Shown here in pieces: positions 23,507 to 41,446 of a stretch of DNA of 64,000 nucleotides (position 1 is its first letter; the number at the start of each line of letters is the position of its first letter). Both the position numbers and the translations under genes were made by a program. The stretch lies in contig NC_057761.1 of assembly GCF_010389155.1 (NCBI RefSeq), forward strand, positions 54,744,587 through 54,808,586, read 5' to 3'. The DNA is from Erigeron canadensis. Its lineage: Eukaryota; Streptophyta; Magnoliopsida; Asterales; Asteraceae. The notes below the pieces were generated by a model. It was not told where the DNA came from, did no database searches, and saw only the letters and a list, made by a program, of their open reading frames with translations.

Positions 23507-25560
23507 ATTGTCAGAAGGTCTACTCACCTGTTGTCCTGGTTTTGAAATTTTCGTCTAAGAGTTTAAATGTTGGTTTATGTTTAGATTTGTGTTCGTGGAG
23601 AATAGACAATTGGTTCTTCGTTTGTACTGTGATTTTGGTGAACACAATTTATTTAGATAACTATGCCTGCCTTGTTCTTATTGCTGCTTTCACTTATATC
23701 AGTTTGTCATTGTTTGTGATGCCTTTTTTTTTTTTTTGCATCTGTCAAGTTTTGCTGGATTGTATTATTTGGGTGTTTCTTTCTGGCTTGTTTTTATAAA
23801 TGTTAGAGCTGGTACAGTAATATGTTGTTGAAATTTGCTACTACATTTCTCTTTGATGAAAAGTTGTGAATGTTATGCTGTTTTCATCAATACAAATAAC
23901 TTAGAATTCTTAAAGTAATTACGAGTTTTATGTGCATTTTGTCTTGCCAGCAGATTCTGTACCTTTGAAAGCTTTAGTGATGTTTTTTTTTTTTTATATA
24001 TCTTAACTTTAGCAGTCGGGAACTATCCTTCCTTTGATGGTTGGTTGAGTCCTTGTGCGGAATTATTAAATGAATGATTAATCCCCAGAGTTCATGTAAA
24101 GCGCAACTTACCTAATTGTTCATTTAGTGATGATTATTTGATTATGTCCATTGTTGAAGATCTAAAACTGATTACTGATTGCAGATGCATCTTGAAGTGA
24201 AGCATTTCTCGAAACAATATATTGTTTTCTTAGCGTGGCTCTCACTTAAGGTTCTATCAATAGCCTTAGATTCTCCGGTTCTCACTTTGGCTTTGTTCTC
24301 GTCTGCTCTTATCATCTTCATCAATGTCTCATTATTGTTCACTGATTGTAATGATTACCTCCAACTAGCGTAATATATACTTGTGATGCTAGTGTCATCT
24401 TTTCTGACATGTTGGTCAACTTTTTGTTGTCAGCCGACTTAAGATGTATTGAAAGAATGAAAGGTATGATATCAATTAGTTTTCATAACCATGCAGTTGA
24501 TTATAGCCATCTGATTTGTGAAGTTCTTCCCAAGATCTTGTGTTGCTTTGTGATGGACATCAGTAAATGGTTTTGTAATTGTCTTTCCCCAAGTCTTGTG
24601 GTTGTTTCGTCTGAAACACACTTGGTTGGGTATGTCCATACTTCATTCAGACCTCACGCACACAGGGTTCACATAAAGCTATATCATTTCTTAGTGTCTT
24701 TTATAGCTTTCACTTCGCAGCTTGTTCATAAGGTTTTGAAATTTGACAAAGAGGCTTTAAACTTAAATCTTTTAGATCAAGTTCTAAGTTTTCGTGTTTG
24801 GATTTCAAAGTTTCAAGTTGAAGTTCCATCTTAGATGACATTTTGCAAAGTCCAATATTTAATGACAATTCGATAAATCCTTTTTAGGTTGTGTCATGTG
24901 TTTCCAAAATTTTAAGCCATGGGTTTCAGAAAAGGTTTCTCTCTATATATATTTTGGTTGCCAAAATAAGTAAGAAAAACTTATACTTTTTCTGTTTCCA
25001 AAAATCCACTCAGGCTTTCTGTGTCTGTCTTCATTCAAATACATGGTGAGTTTTGGTTGCACTTTTACAAACAGATCAAACCATCTATCAGACTATCAAC
25101 AATGCTTTTTCGTTACAAAAACTTCCCTACCCCACATCCCAGACTCCCAGAGTACCAAACTCCAGTTCAGGCCATTTTCATCAAATCCTTGTATTAATGT
25201 GATATCTTATATTATGTTTTTGTTACAATTATATACTAATGTCCACGTGACTTCAGTTAAACCTCCTTGTATATTCGTAATACTGAATTAACACATACCA
25301 ATAACACTACCTATAAGCCAAATGCCCATATTCAAGCTTAAGGTATATACATCCCACTTGCACAACAGTTGTAAACGAAAAGCAAGTAAAACAAGATATC
25401 AGTAAGCAACTAAGCATACCACACTACCACCTACAAAAGACATAGGGTCTACCCTACCTAGCAAAGAAAAAAGATAACGAGATGTGGGCTCTAGTTACAC
25501 TGTATACAGAGTATATTACCCAGTTATGCATTGATTCAGGCATATCCAAAAGGCCTTGTA
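23507..25560. other. Intergenic region after S23
   Basis: Holds the S23 3' UTR. A possible degraded antisense coding stretch at 24180-24840 has charged coiled-coil-like sequence on the minus strand, with many stops; I do not recognise it. A 141-codon plus-strand open frame at 24409-24834 resembles nothing I know and is probably chance. Confidence 0.35.
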
Positions 25561-25589
25561 TGCAATGACTGATCAATTAAAATCAGTGT

Positions 25590-26138
25590 CTTCTAACGTT
25601 TTCTACCTTTGACAACAATTTAAGCTCCAAAACTTTCACTAGTTATGCTGTCTTCATCGTTTCTAGATTCAATATCATATATGCCATCTTGGTACCTGTC
25701 AGAATTGCATTTAAACAGCTTTTAGATGTTAATAGCTCCAAGAGTAGTTTATAGTAAAAACTGTAGCAAACTCTTTACTAAATAACATGTGATTGCCTTT
25801 GATGCCCCTATATAAAAAGAAAAAACAACTGTTACAACATTTAAATCAAATAATACCGATTCGTAAACTTCCTTCAAGGTAAAAGCAACAAAAGAGGCCA
25901 TAAAATCACTACTCATGCAATAATCTTATCTCCTAAACCACGATAAGTAAATTAGGCATCACAAATAATTAGGGGTAACAATTCTCTCAGACAATTGACA
26001 CCACAAATGTATTTAGGGATATCAGTAACCTTCATTTTCAAGCAAAACAATACTGCTCATTATATCATCAGACGTGCACATACACACAAACTCATTCTTA
26101 AAATCGATAATAATGACAGGTACCTATATTGGACTGGC
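25590..26138 (-). other. Probable 3' UTR of the PWWP gene with an intron
   Basis: Fifteen bases after the stop, a donor (TATAG|GTACCTG at 26124/26123) faces an acceptor (CTGACAG|GTACC at 25696/25695) on the minus strand. The exon after it is open for 24 codons (YQDGIYDIESRNDEDS...) in a phase that does not join to the main ORF. So it reads as 3' UTR, or as an alternative end I cannot confirm. Confidence 0.4.
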
Positions 26139-28595
26139 TCATTCTTCTAACTGAATTGCATCCACCAACTTCCTGTCCTTCTTCTTTTGCTTTCTGTCAG
26201 TTTTAGGAACTTTCTGCAATGTTGGTGAGTTCTCAGTTTGCTCATCAAGCTTATCATTCTTTCCTCTCTTTTTGGAATTTTTCTTCATGCCATGCCTTGA
26301 TTCTTGGGATTCCTTTTTAAGGATTGAAGGTGACTCAGAAAGTTGTTTCGCGATTCGCATTATGCTATCACCAATTTTAAATGACTTTTGGGGGGATGGA
26401 ATTAACGACTTTTTATCCCCAATATCATTCTGGCTCTCCTCCTTAACGCCATTACCTTCGGTAATTATTATCTTGCTGCCATTTTCTTTTCTTTTACTTT
26501 TCTCGTTATATACACTTGAGTCTCCCTTTGTAGTCATGTTTGTCAAGCCTTTTCTTTTCTTGCTTGGGACTGAATCAGAAGCTCTCGACTTCCTTTTCTT
26601 AGAAGAAACTTTCACATATACAGAAGCTGGTTTTGCATCTTCAACCACTTTATCTTCTTCCACCCAAGGAGGTTCAGAATCATCTTCAACAATTGCTTTC
26701 CCAGTGCCAACTGTCTTCACTTTATCTTTTCCACTAAAAGAGTTCAAGCTTCCCTCCTTGGTCATCTCTGTCATGTTCTGTTCTTGCTTGCTTGTGACTA
26801 AATCAGAAGCTTTTGGCTTCCTTCTCTTCGTATAAACTTTCTCGCCTCCAGAAGCCAGTTTTGCATCTTCAACCAAGTTATCTTCTTCCAATAAAGGAGA
26901 ATCAGAAACATCTTCCACAGTTGCTCTCTTGGCACCAATTTTCTTCATCTTATTGTTCCCATTAGATAAACTCAAGCTTCCCTTCGGGTCAGTGTCTGTA
27001 ATGCGTTTTTCTTTCTTGCTCGGAACTGAATCACAAACTTCCAGCTTCCTTTTTTTAGATGACAATTTCTCACTTACAGAATCAGTTTTTGCATTTTCAG
27101 CAACCTTATCTCTCGAACTTTCCTTTTGGGTCATGTTTGTATGGTCTTTTTCTTCCACGGCCTTATCTTCTTCCCATGGAAGATGCTCATAAGAATCTGC
27201 TATCTTATAGCCGTTCCAACGGTAGTAGGCCAACAACTGAGTTCTAACCGACATAACCTCCAATTTACTATATCCATCAAAATGTTCTCTAGCAAGATCT
27301 TGGACAGATCGAACTATGTTCTCAGGTTTGAAAGTAGCCACTGTAGAAAACCTATCTCCACCATCTATTCTGCTAGCTTCGCTCTTTATCCCGGCATTAA
27401 CAAAAACTTGAGTTTTAATTTTACCATATACCTCTTTGGATAAGCAAGAACAGGCCAACCCAAAATCAATCCGCCTCGAGGCCTCATCTAAAGCACAATT
27501 CACAGCGTGACAAAACCCTTTGGAGTTACTTTGTTTCTCCATTTTGCTAAAGTTTTTCCTAAATGGCTTGATATTTGAAGCTTTATTCCAAGCAAAAGAT
27601 TGATCCCCATAATAAGCTACAAAAAATGCTTTTTTGTTCGAGTATTTCTTAGCCTTATCTGTGGAAGCAGATGGATCAAATATCTGGCCAGGCCACCATG
27701 GATAGTTCTTTACCTTTGCCCAAACCATATCCGCAACCCTATACTTGCCGTCCTTTTCCTCTTCCTCAACCACATTTTCAAGCAGAACTTTCTCATTTTT
27801 CTCCATTGCAATATCTCTCACATCTGCAGAGACACTTGCATCACAAACAGAATCCTGAACAACAGTATCACCACCTATATCAAGATCAGAAGCCGGTGCC
27901 ACAGCCTTACCACCTGCCTTTACCTCATTGCTTACCACCTTTTCTTCCAAAACATTCTCAGCATTCTCCGATACGGTAGCGGGCTCATCTCCAGAAACTC
28001 CGCCTCCTGCATCGTGCTCAGATGACAAATTAGACCCAACCACACCCATATCACCTTCCTGTCCCTCACCGCTAACATCCAAACTTTTCTCAACGTCCTC
28101 CATCACAATCCCGACTTCATCTCCAGAAACCCTAACTTCATTAACTGCATCCCGAACAGCCAAAAAATCATCCCCAGCGGCAACCTTATCACCTTCCTTT
28201 TCCTCACCACTAATCACATTTACATCAGAAACTTTCTCAACATCCTCCTTTACAACCCCTAATTCATCTCCAGAAACCCTAACTTCACCGACCGAATCCC
28301 GGACAACAATCTCCCCGTCTCCATCACAACCGGGTCCTCCCATAGTTAGCGTTTCAGCCTTGGATTCTGAAAAATCAGTCTCCGCCGCAACCTTAACCCC
28401 ATTTTCACCCATAACAGCAACAATCTCTATTTTATCTCCAGAAACCCTAGTTTTATCAACTGAATCCTGAATAGAAATTTCACTAATTGTATTAGGTTCA
28501 TCAGTCAGGGTTTCGGTTTTCGAAACTAACAAGCCATCCTTAACCCTAGTCTGAGGTGATTCAGATGAAATAACAGTATCTGGGTTCGCAGACAT
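26139..28595 (-). CDS. PWWP-domain chromatin protein, 818 aa, single coding exon
   Basis: One uninterrupted frame. Residues 1-280 are acidic, with four or five degenerate repeats around VRDSVGEVRVSGDE...EDVEKV. The PWWP domain is at about 285-350 (YRVADMVWAKVKNYPWWP, AFFVAYYGDQSFAWN, IKPF), followed by the helical region usual in plant PDP proteins (FCHAVNCALDEASRRIDFGLAC). Residues about 512-715 hold three tandem repeats of roughly 75 aa, starting SSKKRK...SDSVPSKK. The C-terminus has the conserved FKIGDSIMRIAKQLSESPSILK block. PWWP domains bind methylated histone tails and DNA; plant PDP proteins act with PRC2 and FVE-type complexes, so a nuclear role is expected. A 5' UTR intron (about 28790 to 28628) is likely. 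Confidence 0.92.
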   Translation of the reverse strand: MSANPDTVISSESPQTRVKDGLLVSKTETLTDEPNTISEISIQDSVDKTRVSGDKIEIVAVMGENGVKVAAETDFSESKAETLTMGGPGCDGDGEIVVRDSVGEVRVSGDELGVVKEDVEKVSDVNVISGEEKEGDKVAAGDDFLAVRDAVNEVRVSGDEVGIVMEDVEKSLDVSGEGQEGDMGVVGSNLSSEHDAGGGVSGDEPATVSENAENVLEEKVVSNEVKAGGKAVAPASDLDIGGDTVVQDSVCDASVSADVRDIAMEKNEKVLLENVVEEEEKDGKYRVADMVWAKVKNYPWWPGQIFDPSASTDKAKKYSNKKAFFVAYYGDQSFAWNKASNIKPFRKNFSKMEKQSNSKGFCHAVNCALDEASRRIDFGLACSCLSKEVYGKIKTQVFVNAGIKSEASRIDGGDRFSTVATFKPENIVRSVQDLAREHFDGYSKLEVMSVRTQLLAYYRWNGYKIADSYEHLPWEEDKAVEEKDHTNMTQKESSRDKVAENAKTDSVSEKLSSKKRKLEVCDSVPSKKEKRITDTDPKGSLSLSNGNNKMKKIGAKRATVEDVSDSPLLEEDNLVEDAKLASGGEKVYTKRRKPKASDLVTSKQEQNMTEMTKEGSLNSFSGKDKVKTVGTGKAIVEDDSEPPWVEEDKVVEDAKPASVYVKVSSKKRKSRASDSVPSKKRKGLTNMTTKGDSSVYNEKSKRKENGSKIIITEGNGVKEESQNDIGDKKSLIPSPQKSFKIGDSIMRIAKQLSESPSILKKESQESRHGMKKNSKKRGKNDKLDEQTENSPTLQKVPKTDRKQKKKDRKLVDAIQLEE

Positions 28596-29038
28596 ATGTA
28601 TTTATATAACCAGTCTTCTAACTCCTAAAGAAAAACACAAATTTTTTTATAAACATATATCAATTGTATAAGCAAAGAAATATTTAAGTTATGTGTGACG
28701 ACGGTTAAAGAAAATAAATAAATCATTTTATTTTATATATTAATATGATATGATGATTCTAAGAAGAAGAAGAAGAGTAGACATACTACCTGTGCGTGCG
28801 TGAAATCCAAGTGCGAAAATCTTGGAGGTGAAATCAAGAATAGTAGTGGCTTTCTTGTGTCTTCTTTTCTGAAATCAACTTGAAGAACCTTTCAAGGGAG
28901 AGGGATAATATGTGTCCGAACAAGAATTAGCATTTCATTTGATTTCAGCTTTTTTTTTTTTTTTTTTTTTTTTTAATTCTTAAATTTCTTTTTGAACAAG
29001 TGAGAATGATTATATATACTTAACAAAATTGTTATCTA
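28596..29038. other. 5' UTR and promoter of the PWWP gene
   Basis: Contains a likely leader intron with a CACAG|GTAGTATG donor at about 28790 on the minus strand. A run of about 23 T lies at 28950-28972. No gene. Confidence 0.45.
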
Positions 29039-29374
29039 TCTATACTATATTATAAAAAAAATAACTTTTTTTATTTTTAAAAAATGTTGAAAGTTACTTT
29101 ATGCGATATGACAGAAATACCTCTTTCTTATTTTCTAAATCACCTTATTCTTTAGTTAATAATTTAATTACCTATACTAATATACTAAAAAATACCTTTA
29201 ATGAAATAAATACACTGATAGTATCTTAACTCTTGAAATATATACACTAATTATAATCAATTAGATTTGCATCAATAACTTACGCTATTAGTCGTCACCA
29301 CCACCATTCGTTGCCGCCACCCGTGATCACCGCATTGTCGTCGCCACCGCTGCATCGTGCGGGCACCATGCTAG
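29039..29374 (+). mobile_element. Helitron-like element, copy 1 of a cluster
   Basis: Starts TCTATACTATATTATAAA and ends CATCGTGCGGGCACCATGCTAG followed by T. There are no inverted repeats and no target duplication, consistent with Helitrons. Too short to encode a Rep/helicase. Confidence 0.55.
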
Positions 29375-29392
29375 TACTATATTATAAATATA

Positions 29393-29672
29393 TCTATACT
29401 ATATTATAAAAAGAATAGCTCTCTTTATTTTTGGTAATGTTGAAAATATGTAATATTTCCACTTAACACCCCTTAAAATGTTTTCACATACACAATTCCT
29501 TTAACATTAATGATTAAATTACACTATCAATCCTTTTATCACTTCAAATATGTCCATTAACATTTTACATCAATTATATAAACAACTTAACGCCGCTCCA
29601 CCACCAAAAGTTGCCCAACCATCACACTGTCGTCGTCACGGCCGCCGCCGCATCGCGCGGGCACCGTGCTAG
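29393..29672 (+). mobile_element. Helitron-like element, copy 2 of a cluster
   Basis: Same start (TCTATACTATATTATAAA) and end (GCGCGGGCACCGTGCTAG then T). Shares internal blocks with copy 1 and copy 3, for example TTGAAAATATGTAATATTT and ACATTAATGATTAA. Confidence 0.55.
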
Positions 29673-29944
29673 TATATTATAAAAGAAATAGCCCCTGTTA
29701 TTTATGGAAGTGTTGAAAATATGTAATATTTTCACTTAGCACCCCTTCAAATATTTCCACATACACTACCCCATAACATTAATGATTAATTTACACTACC
29801 AATCCTTTATTCTTTAATATATTTTCATTAACCATTTACATCAACTATCCACACCACTCGACGCCGTCTCCACCACCAACACTCGGCCCCCCACTACAAC
29901 GGCATTGTCACGACCACCGCCGCATTGCGCGGGTAACGTGCTAG
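29673..29944 (+). mobile_element. Helitron-like element, copy 3, 5'-truncated
   Basis: Begins TATATTATAAAAGAAATAGC directly after copy 2, lacking the TCTATAC start, and ends GCGCGGGTAACGTGCTAG then T. Confidence 0.5.
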
Positions 29945-32313
29945 TTTTATAAACTTTTTTCTTTGAAGTTTATAATAATATTTAGTATATTTTTTAAAAT
30001 AATGTATTTTGAACACACTTTTTATGTATATTTCAACAAATTAAATGTAACACCAAAACTATATTTAATATATGAGTTTAACTTTTATATTCCAATTTTT
30101 AATTATTTTTGAAATTTTGTTGTTAGCAAAAAAAAAAGACCTTTTGTATGTTGATTCTTATATTTTAAATTTAACATCATAATATAAAAATAAAAAATAA
30201 ATTGAAAACCATCTCGTTTCATGTACCATTTTGATTTTCAAAACACAAATCATGTGAAACTCATGTCTGGTAACTCACTATTCTCACACATGAATTAGAA
30301 GATTTAACATCATACTAGATTTAAGCTAAATGAACACTCCTAAAAAACATACCTATAAAGCGAGTTAAATCATATAATATATCAATTAAAAAAGTGGCTA
30401 ACTAATTGGAAAGTGTCCCAGTTGTCACATTTTATTTTTTTGAGGCTCGTACTAAAAAACCTCCTTTTCTAAGGATCCAAACCGGTAAACACTACACTTT
30501 TATTGGGCTTTGATGGGTTTGCATTTTTTTAATGTTTAAATTTATAAAAGTTATACAAATAATTATCTCAAAACACACACACACCTTAACGGACAGGGGA
30601 CCCGATCAGATGTAGTATAGTTAAGTTTGCATGGACGTGTTGTTTTACCTAATCTAGTAATACGTGTAATTATAGCGGTTGGGGGTTGTCACGATTTCCT
30701 ATTGAAATAAATTGAAACCGCAACCGCTTATTCAGTAAGAGACTTAGTCTGAAAATAAGTTTGAAAAAACAAATAACATTAATTAAATTAAAATGCTTGT
30801 TTGTCATCTCAGATCTCATGACACGGCCGGATATTACTTTACCTACTTGCTATACTGTTGAAAACTTAATCACGGCTCAGATTCTCGTTAGATTCACTTT
30901 ACCTAGATAACTAGTGTTGTCCCTAGACTCACACTACTTCTTTAAACAAATTCTCTTTAGATTCATTGTTTAAGCATTAATGACCTAAAGTTCGTGTTAC
31001 TGGTTCATCTTTAAGTTACCCAGCTCTTAAGCCATTACCAGATAATAATTCCCTCCGATGACCATAGCACACGCTTCCATGTCACTGGATCACGTTTGAC
31101 ATTGTTAAGCATCATGTCTATTCATCCTAATTACCATGGTTTTGGATTCCCCAGTTATAAGTGAATCACCTTTACATCTAGTTAAAGACCGACTAGTGTT
31201 TTCCATCCTTATGTATTAATCCTAGTATATGATTATAGACCGATCATCATAATTAAATCAATACATGTAAATATATAACCGATAATAATATGAAAAACTA
31301 GTAAAACATGGATCTACGACAAACAGTAAAACACACTCCAACAGATCTAACAAATAAAGTAAAATAAATAAACGTTTACATGATCACATCGATCCAAACA
31401 AGTATTCAGTCTACTAGCCAACCATTATTAAAGGAATAACAAAGTCTGAAAAGACGAAAGACATTGTTTACCAACCGGAAGTAAAATAAAAGAGTACATC
31501 TAGGTAGAATATGAAGATCGAATGGTTTAGAAGCTCTAAAATCTCATTGGAATTTGCAAAATCGACCTAGGGTTTGATGTGGGCGGCTAGGGCTGCCGAA
31601 TTAACTCTCTCTTAGGGTTTTGAGGGTAGCTGAATCTACAAAGTCGACTAAGGATGCTGAATCCGCAAAGTCGGTTTGTTGAACTGGGTCGCCCAGCGGC
31701 GCTGGTAGCTCCTACTACTTCTCGTTTCGCTTCGTTCGGCTTTCGAATCACCTCCTTGTGTCTAGTAACTTCATAAGCCTTTATCTTGAGTCATTTGATG
31801 CCATTTACCCTCACTCAGATCTTCCGTGAACCTGCATAAACATAGAATCCATTAAGTACCGATAGTTCCGGAATATTAACTCATTTAAAACATTGAAATG
31901 AGGCCTTTCGATAGGGGTCTTTATCACAAAATGAACGCTCATCATGCTTTTTACCGGCTGAGTGATGATTTGTGTTTGGTTTTTTTTATTATTAAATATA
32001 AAACATACTTCTTTAGGTACCCAATTCTGCCCGGGACAAGGTATTATAAACCATGATTTCAAAGTTGCAAGCAGGCTAGAATGAAAAGAAATACATTACA
32101 TATTTTTGATAAAAAGATGGTTAAGGCTTTAGAATCGCGTGAAGCAATATCATTGAGTTTGTTTTTGGTGATCAGCTACCTATGTGTATGTGCGTGTGTG
32201 TGTTGGATCTTATTCATTTTTAACTAGTTTTGTTGTTTGTCATGATTGCTACACAAAAATGCATATTGAATCAGATTATTTCCATAAAAATACAAACTTA
32301 GGTCCGCTTCACC
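29945..32313. other. Intergenic region, no recognised gene
   Basis: AT-rich to 30600, then moderately complex sequence to about 31800 without an open frame of note. A short open frame at 31811-32062 on the minus strand has no known look. A (GT)n tract lies near 32188-32201. Confidence 0.35.
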
Positions 32314-32760
32314 TTACGTCCCCGTGTCATAATCGGGGAATAACCAATTAAAATTAGTTGTATCAAAAGTCTCATTGGTTGACAGTGGTATGTTGTTGTT
32401 GTTAAACTGAGGATCGAGCCCCTCTTGGGAATAGTAACTGGTGTTGAACAGAGGATCATAGACAAATGGTGGATTGTCATTGGATAAACCCCCTAGAACC
32501 CTTATTGTTCAGATGGTGGATTGTCTTTGAACCAGCCCTCATTGAACCCCTCCAGGTCAAATGGTGGATTCTCGTTGGACCACCCCCATTGAACCCTTCC
32601 AGGGCAGATGGTGGATTCTCGTTGGACCAACCCCCAGTGAACCCTTCCAGGGTAGATGGTGGATTCTTGTTGGACCAACTCTATTGAACCCTTTTGCAAA
32701 ATGTGGAATGTGATTGAACTGACCCTTACGAATCCCTCTTTAGCATATGATACGTTTTTT
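32314..32760 (-). pseudogene. Decayed C-terminal coding fragment with 48-bp repeats
   Basis: Read on the minus strand, one frame gives VYDPLFNTSYYSQEGLDPQ, then N-rich sequence, and ends FNWLFPDYDTGT with a stop at 32314-32316. Before it lie about six tandem units of 48 bp (16 aa, pattern ENPPSALEGFNGGWSN). Several units have lost one base, so the frame shifts repeatedly, and two stops occur in one unit. The tail looks like the acidic, Asn-rich activation region of a transcription factor. I do not recognise the family, and no N-terminal domain is nearby. Confidence 0.5.
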
Positions 32761-33492
32761 GTAAAAAAAGCAATTAAATTAACCCATGTAATTTTGTTAC
32801 CCCTTAAGCATAACATACATCAAGGTCTCCTATACATAACACCAAAACATTATTTATGTACGGATTGATAGGATAACCAATAATTCATTAACATAACACC
32901 ACGTTCAATTCGAATATATGTAGCATAATAATAATAATTTATACTCTTCAATTTTTCTTTCTTTTGCATATATGCATTAAATTTGGATCCACACCCATCC
33001 TACACATGGGGCCGGAAACCCAAACATTTCGTATAGTGAACAAATTACCATTTTTTTTGAGACATTAATGCCAAGTACATGAAGTTGTATCCCCCGTACA
33101 TTACCCATGGGCGGGTACATGATTTTTCCCATAATGGACCCGTTAGTAACTTTTTGCGAGTTTGCGCACCCACAATGGCTGATACCTGCGGTATGTTTAT
33201 CCAATTACCTGGCGCCCCGGGGAGATTTTGTGATCCTTCTTGATAGCATTTGCTGCTTCCAACACACCTTCTGGAATTGATATTTTGCTATACAAAAACA
33301 AACCTGACAACTAATAAATTAAAATAAATAGAGCTGACAATTTAGCCCAAACCGACCTCTAACAAGTCAAAATGAGCACATAGGTGGAATAAATTCTTTG
33401 GGTTTTTGGGTGACTCTTTCTGCTTAGATAAACGGGTGAGAATGACAGTAATATTAAGTTATTTTGGTAGGCCGATCCCAGGTTTGCTAACT
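32761..33492. other. Intergenic, possible further pseudogene pieces
   Basis: Minus-strand segments such as ISIPEGVLEAANAIKKDHKISPG (split by neighbouring frames, about 33200-33290) look like degraded coding sequence. I cannot assign them. Confidence 0.3.
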
Positions 33493-33997
33493 GTTGGTGG
33501 TCTTTGACCACACATAGCAACACATCTTTTTTGTGTTGGCTTCTCAAACCAGATTTTGAATCCATTAGCAATTGCAAAGTATGTCATCATTTCCCTTAGT
33601 TAATTTGAAACATTTTTAATGGATAAAAAATAAATCTTAGTCACTCATTTTCATTCTTTCTATTTTTACTTTTTAGTATAAGTTTATATTTTTTTTTATT
33701 TTTTTAAAATTTCCCTACTCATCTCCCCCCAAGTCATAATTTATTTTGTTGGTGGTCTTTGACCACACATAGCAACACATCTTTTTTGTGTTGACTTCTA
33801 AAACCAGATTTTGAATCCATTAGCAATTGTAAAGTATGTCATCATTTCCTTTAGTTAGTTTGAAACATTTTTAATGGATAAAAAATAAATCTTAGTCACT
33901 CATTTTCATTCTTTCTATTTTTACTTTTCAGTATAAGTTTATATTCTTTTTTCATTTTTTTAAAATTTCCCTACTCATCTCCTCCCAAGTCACAATT
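33493..33997. repeat. Tandem duplication, two copies of 255 bp
   Basis: GTTGGTGGTCTTTGACCACA starts both at 33493 and at 33748. The copies run side by side with few differences up to the AAGTCAYAATTTATTTT block. Non-coding, so probably a recent local duplication. Confidence 0.9.
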
Positions 33998-34335
33998 TAT
34001 TTTCTTTTTCAAAATCACATCTTTTTATCCATAAAAATATAGGTAATTGCAAAATTTAGATAAGTTTTACCAGATGCAATTCCATATTACCCTTCTAACG
34101 AGGGATCAAAGTATGAGGTTAATTAGTATGCTTCTAGCTGCATGCTTCCATTATGATTTTCAGGGGGAAGAAATTTTATATTCAAACATGTGATTTTCAT
34201 GGGGGAGTTTGTGAAAGGGAAACATGTTTCTTCTATACTTTTAGCAGCATATTGGTTTTTCTCTCAAAGTATTGGCCCCAATTAGTTCATAAAAGACTAC
34301 CGATAACCCTTTTTCATATCCAGTCATCTAACCCC

Positions 34336-34343
34336 TTCCCGCC
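34336..34343 (+). promoter_or_regulatory. E2F-type site (distal), MCM8 promoter
   Basis: TTCCCGCC, matching the E2F/DP consensus TTSSCGSS. It lies in a block (ATCTAACCCCTTCCCGCCAA) that is repeated nearer the gene at 34611-34630. Confidence 0.6.
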
Positions 34344-34620
34344 AAAATCAAAAGCAAAAAAAAAAAAAAAATTTCAAAACAAATAACAATAAACGAAAGG
34401 GAAAAACAAATATGTTGCTAGATCTTCCTTCATCCCCTCACAATCTTTCCGTGTGTAAATACAAAATCATCTCCCCACACAAAATCATAATCTAACCGTA
34501 TACTTGTTATCCCTAAACCCTAAAAAATTTAGATAAGTTTTACCGGATGCAATTCTACATTGCCCGGATTAATTCATAGACTAAACCGAATACCCCGTTT
34601 TCATTCACTCATCTAACCCC

Positions 34621-34628
34621 TTCCCGCC
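34621..34628 (+). promoter_or_regulatory. E2F-type site (proximal), MCM8 promoter
   Basis: TTCCCGCC, 121 bp before the MCM8 ATG. E2F control is well established for plant MCM and other replication genes. Confidence 0.65.
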
Positions 34629-34741
34629 AAAATCAAAAGCAAAAAAAAATTTCCAAACAAACAGCGATAAAAGAAAACCCTAAAAAATAATTGTTACATT
34701 CCTTGTCATTAATTTATCAAAAACTGAACTGAAAGGGAAAG

Positions 34742-41446
<6,705 letters not shown>

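Noticed and set aside
24409..24834. 141-codon plus-strand frame after the S23 gene
   Set aside because: No recognisable motif. It is hydrophobic and Ser-rich like translated AT-rich non-coding DNA, and there is no promoter evidence.
26272..28470. Several plus-strand open frames up to 187 codons opposite the PWWP gene
   Set aside because: They mirror the codon pattern of the minus-strand PWWP ORF, have no domains, and several overlap one another.
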